Shown piece by piece: positions 21,858 to 31,900 of a stretch of 64,000 nt of DNA. A program made the translations under genes and the position numbers. Below the pieces are notes generated by a model that worked only from the letters and a program-made list of their open reading frames with translations, was not told the origin of the DNA and did not search any database. Each line of letters starts with the position of its first letter. The stretch's first letter is position 1. Origin of the DNA: Tipula vernalis (Eukaryota > Arthropoda > Insecta > Diptera > Tipulidae); NCBI GenBank assembly GCA_958295665.1, contig OY282558.1, forward strand, positions 66,638,789 through 66,702,788, written 5' to 3'.

Positions 21858-22933
21858 ACTTATTTTTAATAGAATTTATATAAATTACACAAGTTCAACA
21901 TTTTGAAAGAACGTTCAATCGCAACAATTTATTGTTTTACAAAAATTCCGATAAATTCGAACAGCATTTAAAAATAATTTAGAATAACGGATATAAACAC
22001 AAGTTTCCTTATAGACATGACAAACCATATCAGAAGAATAATGTCTGGGTATTTTATGATTTAACTGAACGGCGCCAAAAACACAAACTTGCACCTGTTC
22101 AAGGAATATTGGATAAATCGGTCGAACTTTTTGCCAAAGCTTTATAATCCCACAGAGCAGCTGGTACTGTTTCGCGGGCGTTGTTCAATGTGGCCATTAT
22201 ATGATGACTCCAAAAATGCTTAAGCCTCTACAAGAAAAAATTAAGGTTTGAGAGTGGTTTTGAACCATACCAGTGGATTAACCAGAGAGTATCATATAAA
22301 GCATGATAATTTTTTAACGTCTTATTAAAATGGACGATTCTCTTGGTAACACCATACTAAAGAAAAGTTATCCCAATAAAGCAATTTTACCTCACCTTTT
22401 TTACCGTTCCTAGAACTTGTCAAATCTAATTACAGCAAATACATTAAAAAAAAAAAAATCCATCACAGCATAATATAAATATGCGATTTTCGTCTTGGAA
22501 AGTAACGTAATATTTCACAAAAACCATCCAAGATTTATTTTTATCATGAAATTAAATCAGTAAATTATGTACATAAATTTATGTTGTATATATATAGACA
22601 GCGTATATACATATGTATGTACATAGCTATATAGAGTAAGTTCCGACTTTTATTTTAATATACTTTGGCGTTAACACTTTTCAATCAATTTTACTATAAG
22701 TATATGGCGAGTATTTGGTAACTATTCAACTTTGCAATAAAAAATGAACGACCGGCTATTAAATAAATAAAATACGAGACCGTCTATATAGTTTCTGTTA
22801 TGATACGAGACGAGCGAGGGTAACACACATAAGAACGTTTTATTGATTTTTCGTTAAGAGTAATGTGACCCAACATTTTTATTTCATAAATGCGATATTA
22901 TATTTTGTTATCGAGTCGCAATTCAATGTTTGA
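21858..22933 (+). repeat. 1076-bp direct repeat, left copy (giant target-site duplication)
   Basis: This segment starts acttatttttaatag and ends caatgtttga. It is repeated at 26213-27288 with equal length and no difference that I could find by eye, including the A13 run and the TA-rich tract. The left copy ends exactly where the jockey element begins, and the right copy starts exactly at the end of its poly-A tail. No coding region is seen in it. Confidence 0.9.
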
Positions 22934-23343
22934 GAAAATGCAGCAACTGCGATGGAAGTCACACAGCTAATTATAGAGGGTGTCCAATTTATCTGGAATT
23001 GAAAAGGAGAATAAATCCAAAGCAGCGAGCAGAGCAGCGAATCCTTAATCTTCATTCTTCAGTTAGAAAAGAAGCACGGCCAGAAATTGTAAACAGAAAC
23101 GCTCGAAATGAAAATCAGTGCGCAACTGAAAACGGCAGCGTGCACCAAGGGGTTTCATACGCAAGTGTTCTCAAAGGTACCGCTCCTAAGGTGCAAGCAA
23201 GTGAAGAGGGAAACATCACAACAGCTTTAAACAAATTGACTAATATGATGCAAAGCTTCATGGCGATGATGGAGAGAACCATGGATCTAATGATGCAGAA
23301 TATGAGCACGCTGATGCAGATAGTCGTAAAAAGCCAAAAATGA
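22934..23343 (+). CDS. jockey ORF1 protein, C-terminal part (gag-like)
   Basis: The frame enters from the left flank and stops at 23343. It retains one Cys/His knuckle (CSNCDGSHTANYRGC) and then a Lys/Arg-rich linker, the SYASVLKG motif common in jockey ORF1 tails, and a Met-rich amphipathic end. Residues upstream, including the PRE_C2HC domain and the first two knuckles, were lost by 5' truncation. Its stop overlaps the ORF2 start (ATGA at 23340-23343), which implies termination-coupled reinitiation for ORF2. Known role: RNA binding and nuclear delivery of the ribonucleoprotein. Confidence 0.88.
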
Positions 23344-26003
23344 CCATCATCAAAATAGCCATATGGAATGCAAACGGCCTAACACACCATAAATCGGAGG
23401 TACATGCATTCCTCACTGAACACAATATCGACATAATGTTAATATCAGAAACACGCTTCACCAAAAATAGCTATTTCAAAATTAATGGGTACTCTATTTA
23501 TGACACCAAGCACCCAGATGGTAAATCACATGGAGGTACTGCTGTATTGATTAAGCGAAGATTAAAACACTACGAACTTACAAAATATGAGAAAGAACAT
23601 ATACAATCAACGAGCATTTGTCTGCAGGAGTGGTCTGGAAACTGCGTCATATCAGCAGTGTACTGCCCTCCAAAACATGCTATAAAAAAACTCCAGTTCT
23701 TGGATTATTTCAGCCAGCTGGGTAATAAATTTCTTGCGGGCGGTGATTACAACGCTAAACATACTCATTGGGGTTCCAGATTAACTTCGCCGAAAGGTAA
23801 ACAACTTTATGATGCCATAGAGGAACAGTCCCTGGATTATTTATCTGCCGGTAACCCAACTTACTGGCCCACGGATAAAAAGAAAACTCCTGATCTAATT
23901 GACTTTTGTGTAACTAAGGGGATTCCACGTACATATGCTAAGGCCACTAATTGCTATGATCTGTCTTCTGATCACTCACCGGTAATAGTAACATTGAGTA
24001 CTGATGTCCTAAGGAACGAAATACCGAACCGTCTTACAAACAAAAAAACTAATTGGGATCAATATAGGAGGTTAGTCGAACAAAAGTGTCTACTTAATAT
24101 TCCTCTGATCACACCAGCTGATATTGATGCGGCGGCAGAAAATCTAAAAGATGTCATGACATTATCTGCTAAAAGGGCTACACCCGGCATAAGTAGTTCG
24201 GAAAAAGTTAGTAAACTGTCACATAATATACAGGAACTAATCCAGGAAAAGCGAAAGATTCGCCGTCAATGGCAGCAAACAAAATCACCGTTATTGAAGT
24301 GGAAATTAAATCGAGCTATTAAGGCCCTAAGATTTGCTTTGAGCGAAGAAGAAAACCAGCGCGTAAAGAACTACTTAAGTGATCTTTCGGCAACCGAGAG
24401 GACAGATTATTCCTTGTGGAAGGCAACAAAAAATTTAAAAAGGCCAACAAATTCGAATCCACCGATTAGACTACCAACTGGAAATTGGGCGAGATGTGAT
24501 GAAGAAAAAGCCAATGCTTTTGCTGCTCATCTAGCAACAGTATTCGTCCCACACGAAGAAGATAATTATTTTGTGCTACCCCAGCCAACGGATGATGGTT
24601 TATCCTACAAACCTATAAAGTATAACTGGAAGAAAGTTAAGAATACAATTAAAACTTGCATAAGCCCGAAAAAGGCACCAGGACATGATCTTATTACTGG
24701 AAAAATGATAAGGGAATTGCCGGATAAATGCATAAAACTAATAACATTTATATTCAACGCGGTCATGCGAACCAGTTATATTCCTCAAAAATGGAAGATA
24801 TCTTTGATCACAATGATACATAAGCCAGGGAAAAAAGAAACGCAAATCTCATCATATCGTCCAATAAGCATGCTGCCCACAATCTCAAAGCTATTTGAAA
24901 AAATGTTACTAATGAAATTGAAACCAATATTAGAAGAACGGCGCGTTATTCCAGACCATCAATTTGGGTTCCGAAACCAACATGGTACTACAGAGCAAGT
25001 ACACAGGATTGTAAATGCAATCAAAATCACCTTCGAGGAAAAGAAATATTGTGCTGCTGCCTTTTTGGATATCGCCCAAGCTTTTGATAAAGTTTGGCAC
25101 GATGGACTAATTTACAAAATTAAGGAGCTTCTACCGAAAAAATTTCACTCAGTTCTGGGAAACTATCTTCTTCAAAGGCAATACATGGTCAAACAAAACA
25201 GTGCAACTACTTGCTTAAATGATATTAATGCAGGTGTCCCGCAAGGTAGCGTTCTAGGACCAATATTATACTTGTTGTACACAGCTGATATACCTGTAAC
25301 CAACAAAGTGATAATATCAACATTTGCCGATGACACTGCCATCCTGGTGTCTCACACTAATCCTGAAATTGCCTCAAAGGAATTACAGAATCATTTAAAC
25401 AAGGTCGCGGACTGGCTAAAGGCATGGCGAATTAAAGTGAACGAAAACAAATCAACTCACGTCACATTCACGCTAAACAAACGCACCTGCCCACCAGTGA
25501 AATTAAACGATAAAAATATTCCTCAACAAACGAAGGTAAAATACTTAGGTTTGCATCTGGATAGAAGGTTAACGTGGAAAAATCATATTGAAACAAAGCG
25601 CAACCAAATAAAAATTACATTTTCCAAAATGTATTGGCTGATGGGAAGAAAATCTCAGTTGTCATTAGCCAATAAAGTTTTACTGTACAAAGCGATAATC
25701 AAACCCATATGGACTTATGGTATTCAGTTATGGGGATCCACCAGCGCTTCAAACAGAGAACTCCTGCAACGAACCCAAGCGAAAATACTTCGCAGTATCA
25801 CCAATGCTCCTTGGTACATTCGAAATAGTAATATACATCACGACCTTGGGATTAAAACCGTTAAAGAAACAATTAAAGAATTCAGTTCGAAATATTATTC
25901 AAAACTAGAAGCACATCCCAACGAATTGGCCAGGGAGATACTAAAACAGCCGCGATTTAGACGTCTGAGAAGAACAGATCCACTCGAACTAATGAACCTG
26001 TGA
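23340..26003 (+). CDS. jockey ORF2: AP-like endonuclease and reverse transcriptase, intact
   Basis: The 887-aa product has the usual length for the clade. Residues 1-220 form an apurinic-like endonuclease with N10 (IWNANGL), E37 (ISETRF), D136/N138 (GGDYNAK) and D211-H212 (SSDHSPV). The reverse transcriptase follows, with the YRPISMLPTISKLFEK block, D577 in FLDIAQAFDKVWH, the GVPQGSVLGPILY turn, and the FADD active site at residues 662-665, then KYLGLHLDRRLTWK. There is no RNase H domain, as usual for jockey. The start ATG overlaps the ORF1 stop. The enzyme would nick target DNA and prime cDNA synthesis from element RNA in the nucleus. All key residues are present and no frameshift is seen. 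Confidence 0.96.
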   Translation: MTIIKIAIWNANGLTHHKSEVHAFLTEHNIDIMLISETRFTKNSYFKINGYSIYDTKHPDGKSHGGTAVLIKRRLKHYELTKYEKEHIQSTSICLQEWSGNCVISAVYCPPKHAIKKLQFLDYFSQLGNKFLAGGDYNAKHTHWGSRLTSPKGKQLYDAIEEQSLDYLSAGNPTYWPTDKKKTPDLIDFCVTKGIPRTYAKATNCYDLSSDHSPVIVTLSTDVLRNEIPNRLTNKKTNWDQYRRLVEQKCLLNIPLITPADIDAAAENLKDVMTLSAKRATPGISSSEKVSKLSHNIQELIQEKRKIRRQWQQTKSPLLKWKLNRAIKALRFALSEEENQRVKNYLSDLSATERTDYSLWKATKNLKRPTNSNPPIRLPTGNWARCDEEKANAFAAHLATVFVPHEEDNYFVLPQPTDDGLSYKPIKYNWKKVKNTIKTCISPKKAPGHDLITGKMIRELPDKCIKLITFIFNAVMRTSYIPQKWKISLITMIHKPGKKETQISSYRPISMLPTISKLFEKMLLMKLKPILEERRVIPDHQFGFRNQHGTTEQVHRIVNAIKITFEEKKYCAAAFLDIAQAFDKVWHDGLIYKIKELLPKKFHSVLGNYLLQRQYMVKQNSATTCLNDINAGVPQGSVLGPILYLLYTADIPVTNKVIISTFADDTAILVSHTNPEIASKELQNHLNKVADWLKAWRIKVNENKSTHVTFTLNKRTCPPVKLNDKNIPQQTKVKYLGLHLDRRLTWKNHIETKRNQIKITFSKMYWLMGRKSQLSLANKVLLYKAIIKPIWTYGIQLWGSTSASNRELLQRTQAKILRSITNAPWYIRNSNIHHDLGIKTVKETIKEFSSKYYSKLEAHPNELAREILKQPRFRRLRRTDPLELMNL

Positions 26004-26172
26004 ACCTGTAAATTTAATTCGATATATACATATAAGTGTAGTCTAAATTAATTAAATTGTGTTGTGAGCCCTAACAATAAGTATTAACATTGGTTAAGAC
26101 TTAAAATATGTAATAATTTTTAGCTTAAGATTTGATTACTTCTTGTTAGTTTCTTATGTTGAAAGATTCAAG

Positions 26173-26213
26173 AATAAAGCCATTGGCAACATTTAAAAAA
26201 AAAAAAAAAAAAA
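26173..26213 (+). terminator. jockey polyadenylation signal and A tail
   Basis: AATAAA at 26173-26178 lies 17 bases before an uninterrupted A run that ends at the right-hand direct repeat. Confidence 0.8.
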
Positions 26214-27288
26214 CTTATTTTTAATAGAATTTATATAAATTACACAAGTTCAACATTTTGAAAGAACGTTCAATCGCAACAATTTATTGTTTTACAAAAA
26301 TTCCGATAAATTCGAACAGCATTTAAAAATAATTTAGAATAACGGATATAAACACAAGTTTCCTTATAGACATGACAAACCATATCAGAAGAATAATGTC
26401 TGGGTATTTTATGATTTAACTGAACGGCGCCAAAAACACAAACTTGCACCTGTTCAAGGAATATTGGATAAATCGGTCGAACTTTTTGCCAAAGCTTTAT
26501 AATCCCACAGAGCAGCTGGTACTGTTTCGCGGGCGTTGTTCAATGTGGCCATTATATGATGACTCCAAAAATGCTTAAGCCTCTACAAGAAAAAATTAAG
26601 GTTTGAGAGTGGTTTTGAACCATACCAGTGGATTAACCAGAGAGTATCATATAAAGCATGATAATTTTTTAACGTCTTATTAAAATGGACGATTCTCTTG
26701 GTAACACCATACTAAAGAAAAGTTATCCCAATAAAGCAATTTTACCTCACCTTTTTTACCGTTCCTAGAACTTGTCAAATCTAATTACAGCAAATACATT
26801 AAAAAAAAAAAAATCCATCACAGCATAATATAAATATGCGATTTTCGTCTTGGAAAGTAACGTAATATTTCACAAAAACCATCCAAGATTTATTTTTATC
26901 ATGAAATTAAATCAGTAAATTATGTACATAAATTTATGTTGTATATATATAGACAGCGTATATACATATGTATGTACATAGCTATATAGAGTAAGTTCCG
27001 ACTTTTATTTTAATATACTTTGGCGTTAACACTTTTCAATCAATTTTACTATAAGTATATGGCGAGTATTTGGTAACTATTCAACTTTGCAATAAAAAAT
27101 GAACGACCGGCTATTAAATAAATAAAATACGAGACCGTCTATATAGTTTCTGTTATGATACGAGACGAGCGAGGGTAACACACATAAGAACGTTTTATTG
27201 ATTTTTCGTTAAGAGTAATGTGACCCAACATTTTTATTTCATAAATGCGATATTATATTTTGTTATCGAGTCGCAATTCAATGTTTGA
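26213..27288 (+). repeat. 1076-bp direct repeat, right copy
   Basis: Same sequence as 21858-22933. After its last base (27288) the flank is unrelated to the jockey 5' end, so the repeat boundaries match the element boundaries on both sides. Confidence 0.9.
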
Positions 27289-27593
27289 ATAATGCGACTG
27301 CAATGCAGTCGCCGACAATATACTCATAAATGTATATGTACAAAATTAATTCAATTCAGTGAATAATAAGATTTAATATTGTATATAAGAAGAAGATCTA
27401 ATCATAAATTCACAACATTATAAAAATCTTATTTGTTTGATGAGATGTAATTTTGCTTATAAAATATTCAAATTTTTACTCAATTATTCATTATTAGAAG
27501 GGATTAAAATTCTTTTTAATTCAGTTTATAAAATATTTAATATTTATCCATCACACAATCCATGCTAATGAAATAACATAACTGTCCGTACTA
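27289..27593. other. AT-rich spacer with a short perfect hairpin
   Basis: GCGACTGCAATGCAGTCGC at 27294-27312 is a perfect 9-bp stem. The rest is AT-rich, with no coding signal. Confidence 0.5.
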
Positions 27594-27600
27594 GGTTAGG

Positions 27601-28599
27601 TTAGGTTAGGTTTGGGTGGAGGTCCACAAGGACCAGGCATAGACACAAAAATGGTCCGTAGCCATACCACGTACAATTGTTTCCTCCAACTGATAGGAAC
27701 CATTTTGAGCTATTTACAAAACGCTGGATACTCTTGACGTCCATCCTACAGAGTTCTGTCAGGTCTTTGAAGAGGGGTGCTCCTAGAAACTTTAGTCTGT
27801 TTCGTGCCAGACGAGGGCAGGTGCAAAGAAGATGAAGTACTGTCTCTTCCTCCTCTTCGTCCTCGTAACTACGACAGTAGTCATGTGAGAAGACACCAAG
27901 TCTACTCGCATGCCTCCCTATGAGACAATGCCCCGTAATCACTCCAACAACTACACTGATTTGACTTCGCTGAAGTGAGATCAGCCTCGCCAAGTTCAAC
28001 CTTGGCCAGACCTGCCGAGTTATTACGCAAGAAGTGATTCTTGACCATCTGTCATTCGTCAGCTTGCTAGCTTCTTCCTGAAGCAGCAGTTTGCATACCG
28101 CAAGCGGCATTTCACTATCCTTTCTGCTTTCTGAGAAGTGGCCTGTTGTACCACGTCCAGCCAGTTCATCGGCGTTTATATTCCCTGTACTTATGAAATG
28201 TCCTGGCACCCATAAAATGTGGATGTTAAACTGATCTGCCATCTCGTTAAGAGATGAGAGACAGTTCTGGACTACTTTCGACGTGAGGAGCTGTGATTGA
28301 AGCGTTTTAATGGCAGCCTGACTGTTCGTATATATGCGAATATCACAAGTCGAAATTACATTACACATCAACCAGTCTATGACTTCCTTTAGCGCAGTTA
28401 CTTCAGCTTGAAAAATGCTACAGTAGTCGGGGAGACAGAAGGAGAGGTTTAACATAATTTCGTCGCAGAACACCCCAGTCCCGACTTTTCCACCCCATTT
28501 TGAACCATCAGTGAAAAATTTTATAACTCCTAATTCCAAAACTTGCATCGATCGTCCAGTCCTCCCTGGATGGGATCTTAGTCCGGAACTTTGTGTCAA
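27601..28599 (-). CDS. Non-LTR retrotransposon RNase H and C-terminal domain
   Basis: A 332-codon open frame. RNase H residues are visible: D31 (FFTDGSK), E66 (IFQAEVTAL), then IYTNSQAAIKTL with N92 where the family has a catalytic Asp, then H134 (WVPGH) and D144 (NADELAGRG). After the domain come a VVVGVITGHCLIGRH segment and a Cys/His-rich end (CRSYEDEEEEET, HLLCTCPRLARN), as in I/LOA/Ingi-like elements. The stop codon lies inside the CCTAA tail. The Met at 28599 is only the first in frame; the true protein would continue from RT. The Asp to Asn change probably inactivates RNase H. Confidence 0.85.
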   Translation of the reverse strand: MTQSSGLRSHPGRTGRSMQVLELGVIKFFTDGSKWGGKVGTGVFCDEIMLNLSFCLPDYCSIFQAEVTALKEVIDWLMCNVISTCDIRIYTNSQAAIKTLQSQLLTSKVVQNCLSSLNEMADQFNIHILWVPGHFISTGNINADELAGRGTTGHFSESRKDSEMPLAVCKLLLQEEASKLTNDRWSRITSCVITRQVWPRLNLARLISLQRSQISVVVGVITGHCLIGRHASRLGVFSHDYCRSYEDEEEEETVLHLLCTCPRLARNRLKFLGAPLFKDLTELCRMDVKSIQRFVNSSKWFLSVGGNNCTWYGYGPFLCLCLVLVDLHPNLT

Positions 28600-29475
28600 A
28601 AGATAGTGACGGGACAGTATAGTCGGTGGTCTTGGGAATTTGTTTGTTGCACAAAATAGATGAATGCCCTGTATTGTTGCAGGTCCACATTAAGATGAAT
28701 TTTAGCCGTATGGCAGTACAAACTGCCAACTGTTTCCCCAAAGATGTCTAGAGGAGTCAAAAATAGCAGAGTCTCTAGTGCCTTAGTGGATGTGCTCCTC
28801 AGTGCACCAATGATCCACAGAGAGATTGTTCTTTGAACTTTTGTCAACAGCTTTTGGTTGAAAGTTTTGTCCAGAGCAGGTCACCAGACTATTACCCCAT
28901 ACAAAAGTATTCGACTAACTACTGCGGTATAAAGCCAATGTACGATGCGGGGGCTCCAGACCCCATCCTTTCTCAATGGCATTTTTGCAAGAGTATAGCG
29001 CTGTCGTAGCTTTCTTTACCCTTTCCAGAATAATAAGTTTCCAATTTAATTTTCTATTCAAAACGAGACCCAGAAACTTCGCTTCATCTGTAAAATTCAA
29101 GTTGAACCCGTTTAAAGTGGGAGGATCGATATGAGGAAGTTTATATTTCCTATAGAAGAGAAACAATCGGTTTTGTGTGGGTTCACATTCAACACTCAGC
29201 TATTGGCCCATAGTGAAAGAATGCCCAGAACATTTTGCATAAGCTCATTAAGTGTGCCGGCCACTATCAGTCTTAGCAACAGGTCATTTATGATTAAGTT
29301 ACAACTTAGAGGGACAGTAGCTTCTCTACGACATACCTCTGCTTGAAAATTTTCTGGCGGAGAATTTCCCCAAACTAGAATTTATGATCCTGCCTCTTAG
29401 CATTTGATCTATCCATTCGTTGAGTGATTCACCCTCTGCCAGATTTGAAAGTGCCCGAGTTATCTGGTTAAATAA
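28600..29475 (-). pseudogene. Reverse transcriptase remnant of the same element
   Basis: Upstream on the minus strand are ESLNEWIDQMLRGRI (near 29440-29390; RT fingers/palm entry), a short NLIINDLL piece, and VAGTLNELMQNVLGILSLWA (near 29280-29215), then EAKFLGLVLNRKLNWK and CKNAIEKGWGLEPP (29166-28915; thumb region). The stretch that should carry the catalytic FADD box, between NLIINDLL and VAGTLNE, is missing. Several frameshifts and stops are present. Confidence 0.75.
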
Positions 29476-30335
29476 ATATCACGTTAAGAACGTGACAAAA
29501 CCCAAATATTGAGTTATAGCCGTAGGAACCACGTTATTAAAGGATGTTCCTGTGATATATTCAGTTACGTTCCCGTGATTATGCAGTAACAAATGGATCT
29601 TCTAGGCTATTGGTAGGCAAAACAAAGGTTGCTCCTTTAAATCGAATGTCATTGCCAGGTTTTGAGCTACAAGCTTCAGTATTGTAGAGCAGTCTAATGT
29701 CTCTCGCCCAGCACTCATTGACCATTAAAATCGAAGAAATAATATTATGATCTGACTCCAAAATTACCCTAGAGTGGTTATCATTATGTTCGCCAAGAAG
29801 GAAAACGTTTGTTGGAAACAGAACTAGTGAGATATTAAACGCCTTTTCTAGACGACTGACAGTAACCTGACAGTAACCCTGCAGATTGAGCGTCTCGTGA
29901 TAAGTATCTTGTTGTTGACAGGACCTAATTAATTGGCCGGTTTAGTCGTTGAATGTCAATTTTTATCTAATTATTTACCAAATCTAAATCTAAAGGAAAG
30001 TTAAGCGAGATGTTACTTCGTTCTATTCGCATGGGAGGCCGAATAAATGAGGCATTGGCAACATTTGAGGTTAAGCATCCTCGAGGTTCTCCGATATCAA
30101 AGGTGATTTGTTTACGATTTGTGCTTACCATTAACAAGAAGAAGATATTGGATAGTTTCCTGCAAGGACTTAATACGTCTCTTGATAAAATGTTTTCAAA
30201 ATAAACTGAGAATGGAAAGTCAGCTACGCCCCGAAACAACTAGTACAACTTTTCTAAACATTTGCGGAAGTAGGAGTCGAACATTCTGGCCCATTTCAAG
30301 TATAGGCAATCAGGCTTATTTGTTTGCTTAGCAAC
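29476..30335 (+). pseudogene. BEL/Pao RNase H and integrase zinc-binding region (relic)
   Basis: A plus-strand frame near 29590-29865 reads LLVGKTKVAPLNRMSLPGFE (the 'KT-VAPL--L-IPRLEL' block), then SDSKITLEWL and KTFVGNRTSEIL (the 'SDS--VL-W' and 'F-ANRV-EI' blocks of BEL RNase H). From 30010 comes IRMGGRINEALATFEVKHP, which matches the 'RVGGRL--A---KHP' start of the integrase. Stops and at least one frameshift are present. Order and strand agree with one BEL pol fragment; RT and the rest of the integrase are absent. Confidence 0.8.
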
Positions 30336-31900
30336 CAAAATTAAATAAATTCAAGTTAATAAAGTTCAAATCCATATGGCGGTTAATCCTTTTTCAACAA
30401 GTAATAAAAAGTAGTAATAAAAACAATTTGGAAAAGGATTATAAATAACTGAATTATCAACAAATTTAATCTGTCACTCGCCTGTCACAATAAAAAAAAA
30501 ATACAATTTATTAATTCGCTTCGTAGCCTTTGCTGAATGACTGATGAATATTAATTTCTGTTTTTATTTATTTTTGTTACATTTGACTGATTTGAAAACA
30601 ACAAATGTATCTATCCATCTCTGTATCTTGTCTTACATTTCTTTTGTCTTTGCATATATTAAATGATAACTGAATCTGTAAAACTTATATTCAAGAATTA
30701 TAAATTCAAATTAATTATTTTATATTTTCAAATTTACATAAATACAAATTTTTCGAATATGTTTAGGATTCTGTTTTGTATTTTATTGTTAAAGTTAAAT
30801 TCAAAAAGTTCAAACGAAAAATTCAAAACGCGCTTGTTGATTTAAATTTTGTTTTGGCCAATACACAAATTACAATGTTTTTTTGATAACATATAGTATT
30901 TCCTTTCAACAAAACAAACAAAAAAAAAATCGATTACCTTCTTGTAATTGAATTTTCGTCGAAAACAGTTTTTTATTGTTGTCACCATATTATGTTCGTC
31001 CTTTATTCATTTTCCGTTTTCTTGTCGAAAAATATAAACAAAGCAATCTGTTTCGTTAACAGTACACAATACCCATCTTCAGGGTATGATTATGGGATAA
31101 GAGGATTAATTAGAAAGTAAAAATAAAATATCCTTAATAATTGTACAATAGAATATGCTTTGAATTGAATCCATTATCTATCGAATCATTGCCGTGCTGT
31201 TTTCTATTTAACATACACATTCCCTTCCACCCAAATTTTTCATTTTGTCGATTTTCTTATTCCAATTTAAGAAGTTTATCTTGTGGTTTTCATTTTTTTT
31301 TTTTTTTTTGCTAAACTATGGATGTTTTTGAAATAAATTTATGATAATAATATGAAATTGCTTTTGGCAGCAGTTTTCATTATTCTCGATTATGTTTTTA
31401 TATTTCGAATTATTTATGTAGGTACCGAATATTTTTCGGGAGCATTTCTCAATAATTCGCTTTTTGTGGCTGCATAAATAACCTAATTCGAGATACGATA
31501 ACTTGTAAAGAATAGATAGATTAGAAATGTTATTGATATAATGCAAAATGGATTGATGGCAACCTTTATGATAGTAATAGGGAGGTTCGTAAAAAGAATT
31601 TTTTTTAATTAAATATTTTAAATATTTCAAAATTTCACTTGATCTAATGCTGTTTTGTAAGTTTAATACACAAACATTCCGCAAATGTAAAATTGAACAT
31701 CTTCCCATTAGTGGTCAATCCATCTACACTATTGAAGGTATGCGACTAATATTTCAATTGTTGCTTCCAACATTTACACCGGAAATGTGTATAGTATTAA
31801 TGTATGGGATCTTAATTATCGTTAAAATTAAAACTTACATTTTCAGGAATGTGTACCCAACTCTTACTATATTGCCGCAATAAATATATTTTTCTGAACT
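30336..31900. other. AT-rich intergenic stretch
   Basis: Only poly-A/T tracts and short low-complexity frames are seen (for example minus 31316-31708, which is Tyr/Ile/Asn-rich and unlike any protein I know). It ends at the edge of the satellite. Confidence 0.4.

Larger units (their letters stand above)
22934..26212 (+). mobile_element. Young jockey-clade non-LTR retrotransposon, 5'-truncated
   Basis: The element starts inside ORF1 at its last knuckles, carries a complete ORF2, and ends with an AATAAA signal (26173-26178) and an A run of 18-19 bases (26195-26213). It is flanked by 1076-bp direct repeats. It lacks its 5' UTR and most of ORF1, so it cannot be autonomous as it stands, but ORF2 is open from end to end. 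Identity of the flanks indicates a recent event. Confidence 0.93.
27594..29475 (-). mobile_element. I/LOA-like non-LTR element, 5'-truncated, with CCTAA tail
   Basis: On the minus strand the element reads RT remnants (29475 to 28600), an open RNase H/C-terminal domain (28599 to 27601) and a tail of about three CCTAA units. The presence of RNase H after RT points to the I/LOA/Ingi side of the non-LTR tree. It is 5'-truncated at about 29475, where a BEL relic on the other strand begins. Confidence 0.75.

Noticed and set aside
21858..27288. Direct 1076-bp repeats as LTRs of an LTR retrotransposon
   Set aside because: The repeats lack TG..CA ends, primer-binding site and polypurine tract. The interior is a non-LTR element with a poly-A tail placed exactly at the right repeat.
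27594..27611. TTAGG repeats as a telomere
   Set aside because: Only about three units are present, at the 3' end of a minus-strand non-LTR element. This is a retroelement tail, not a chromosome end.
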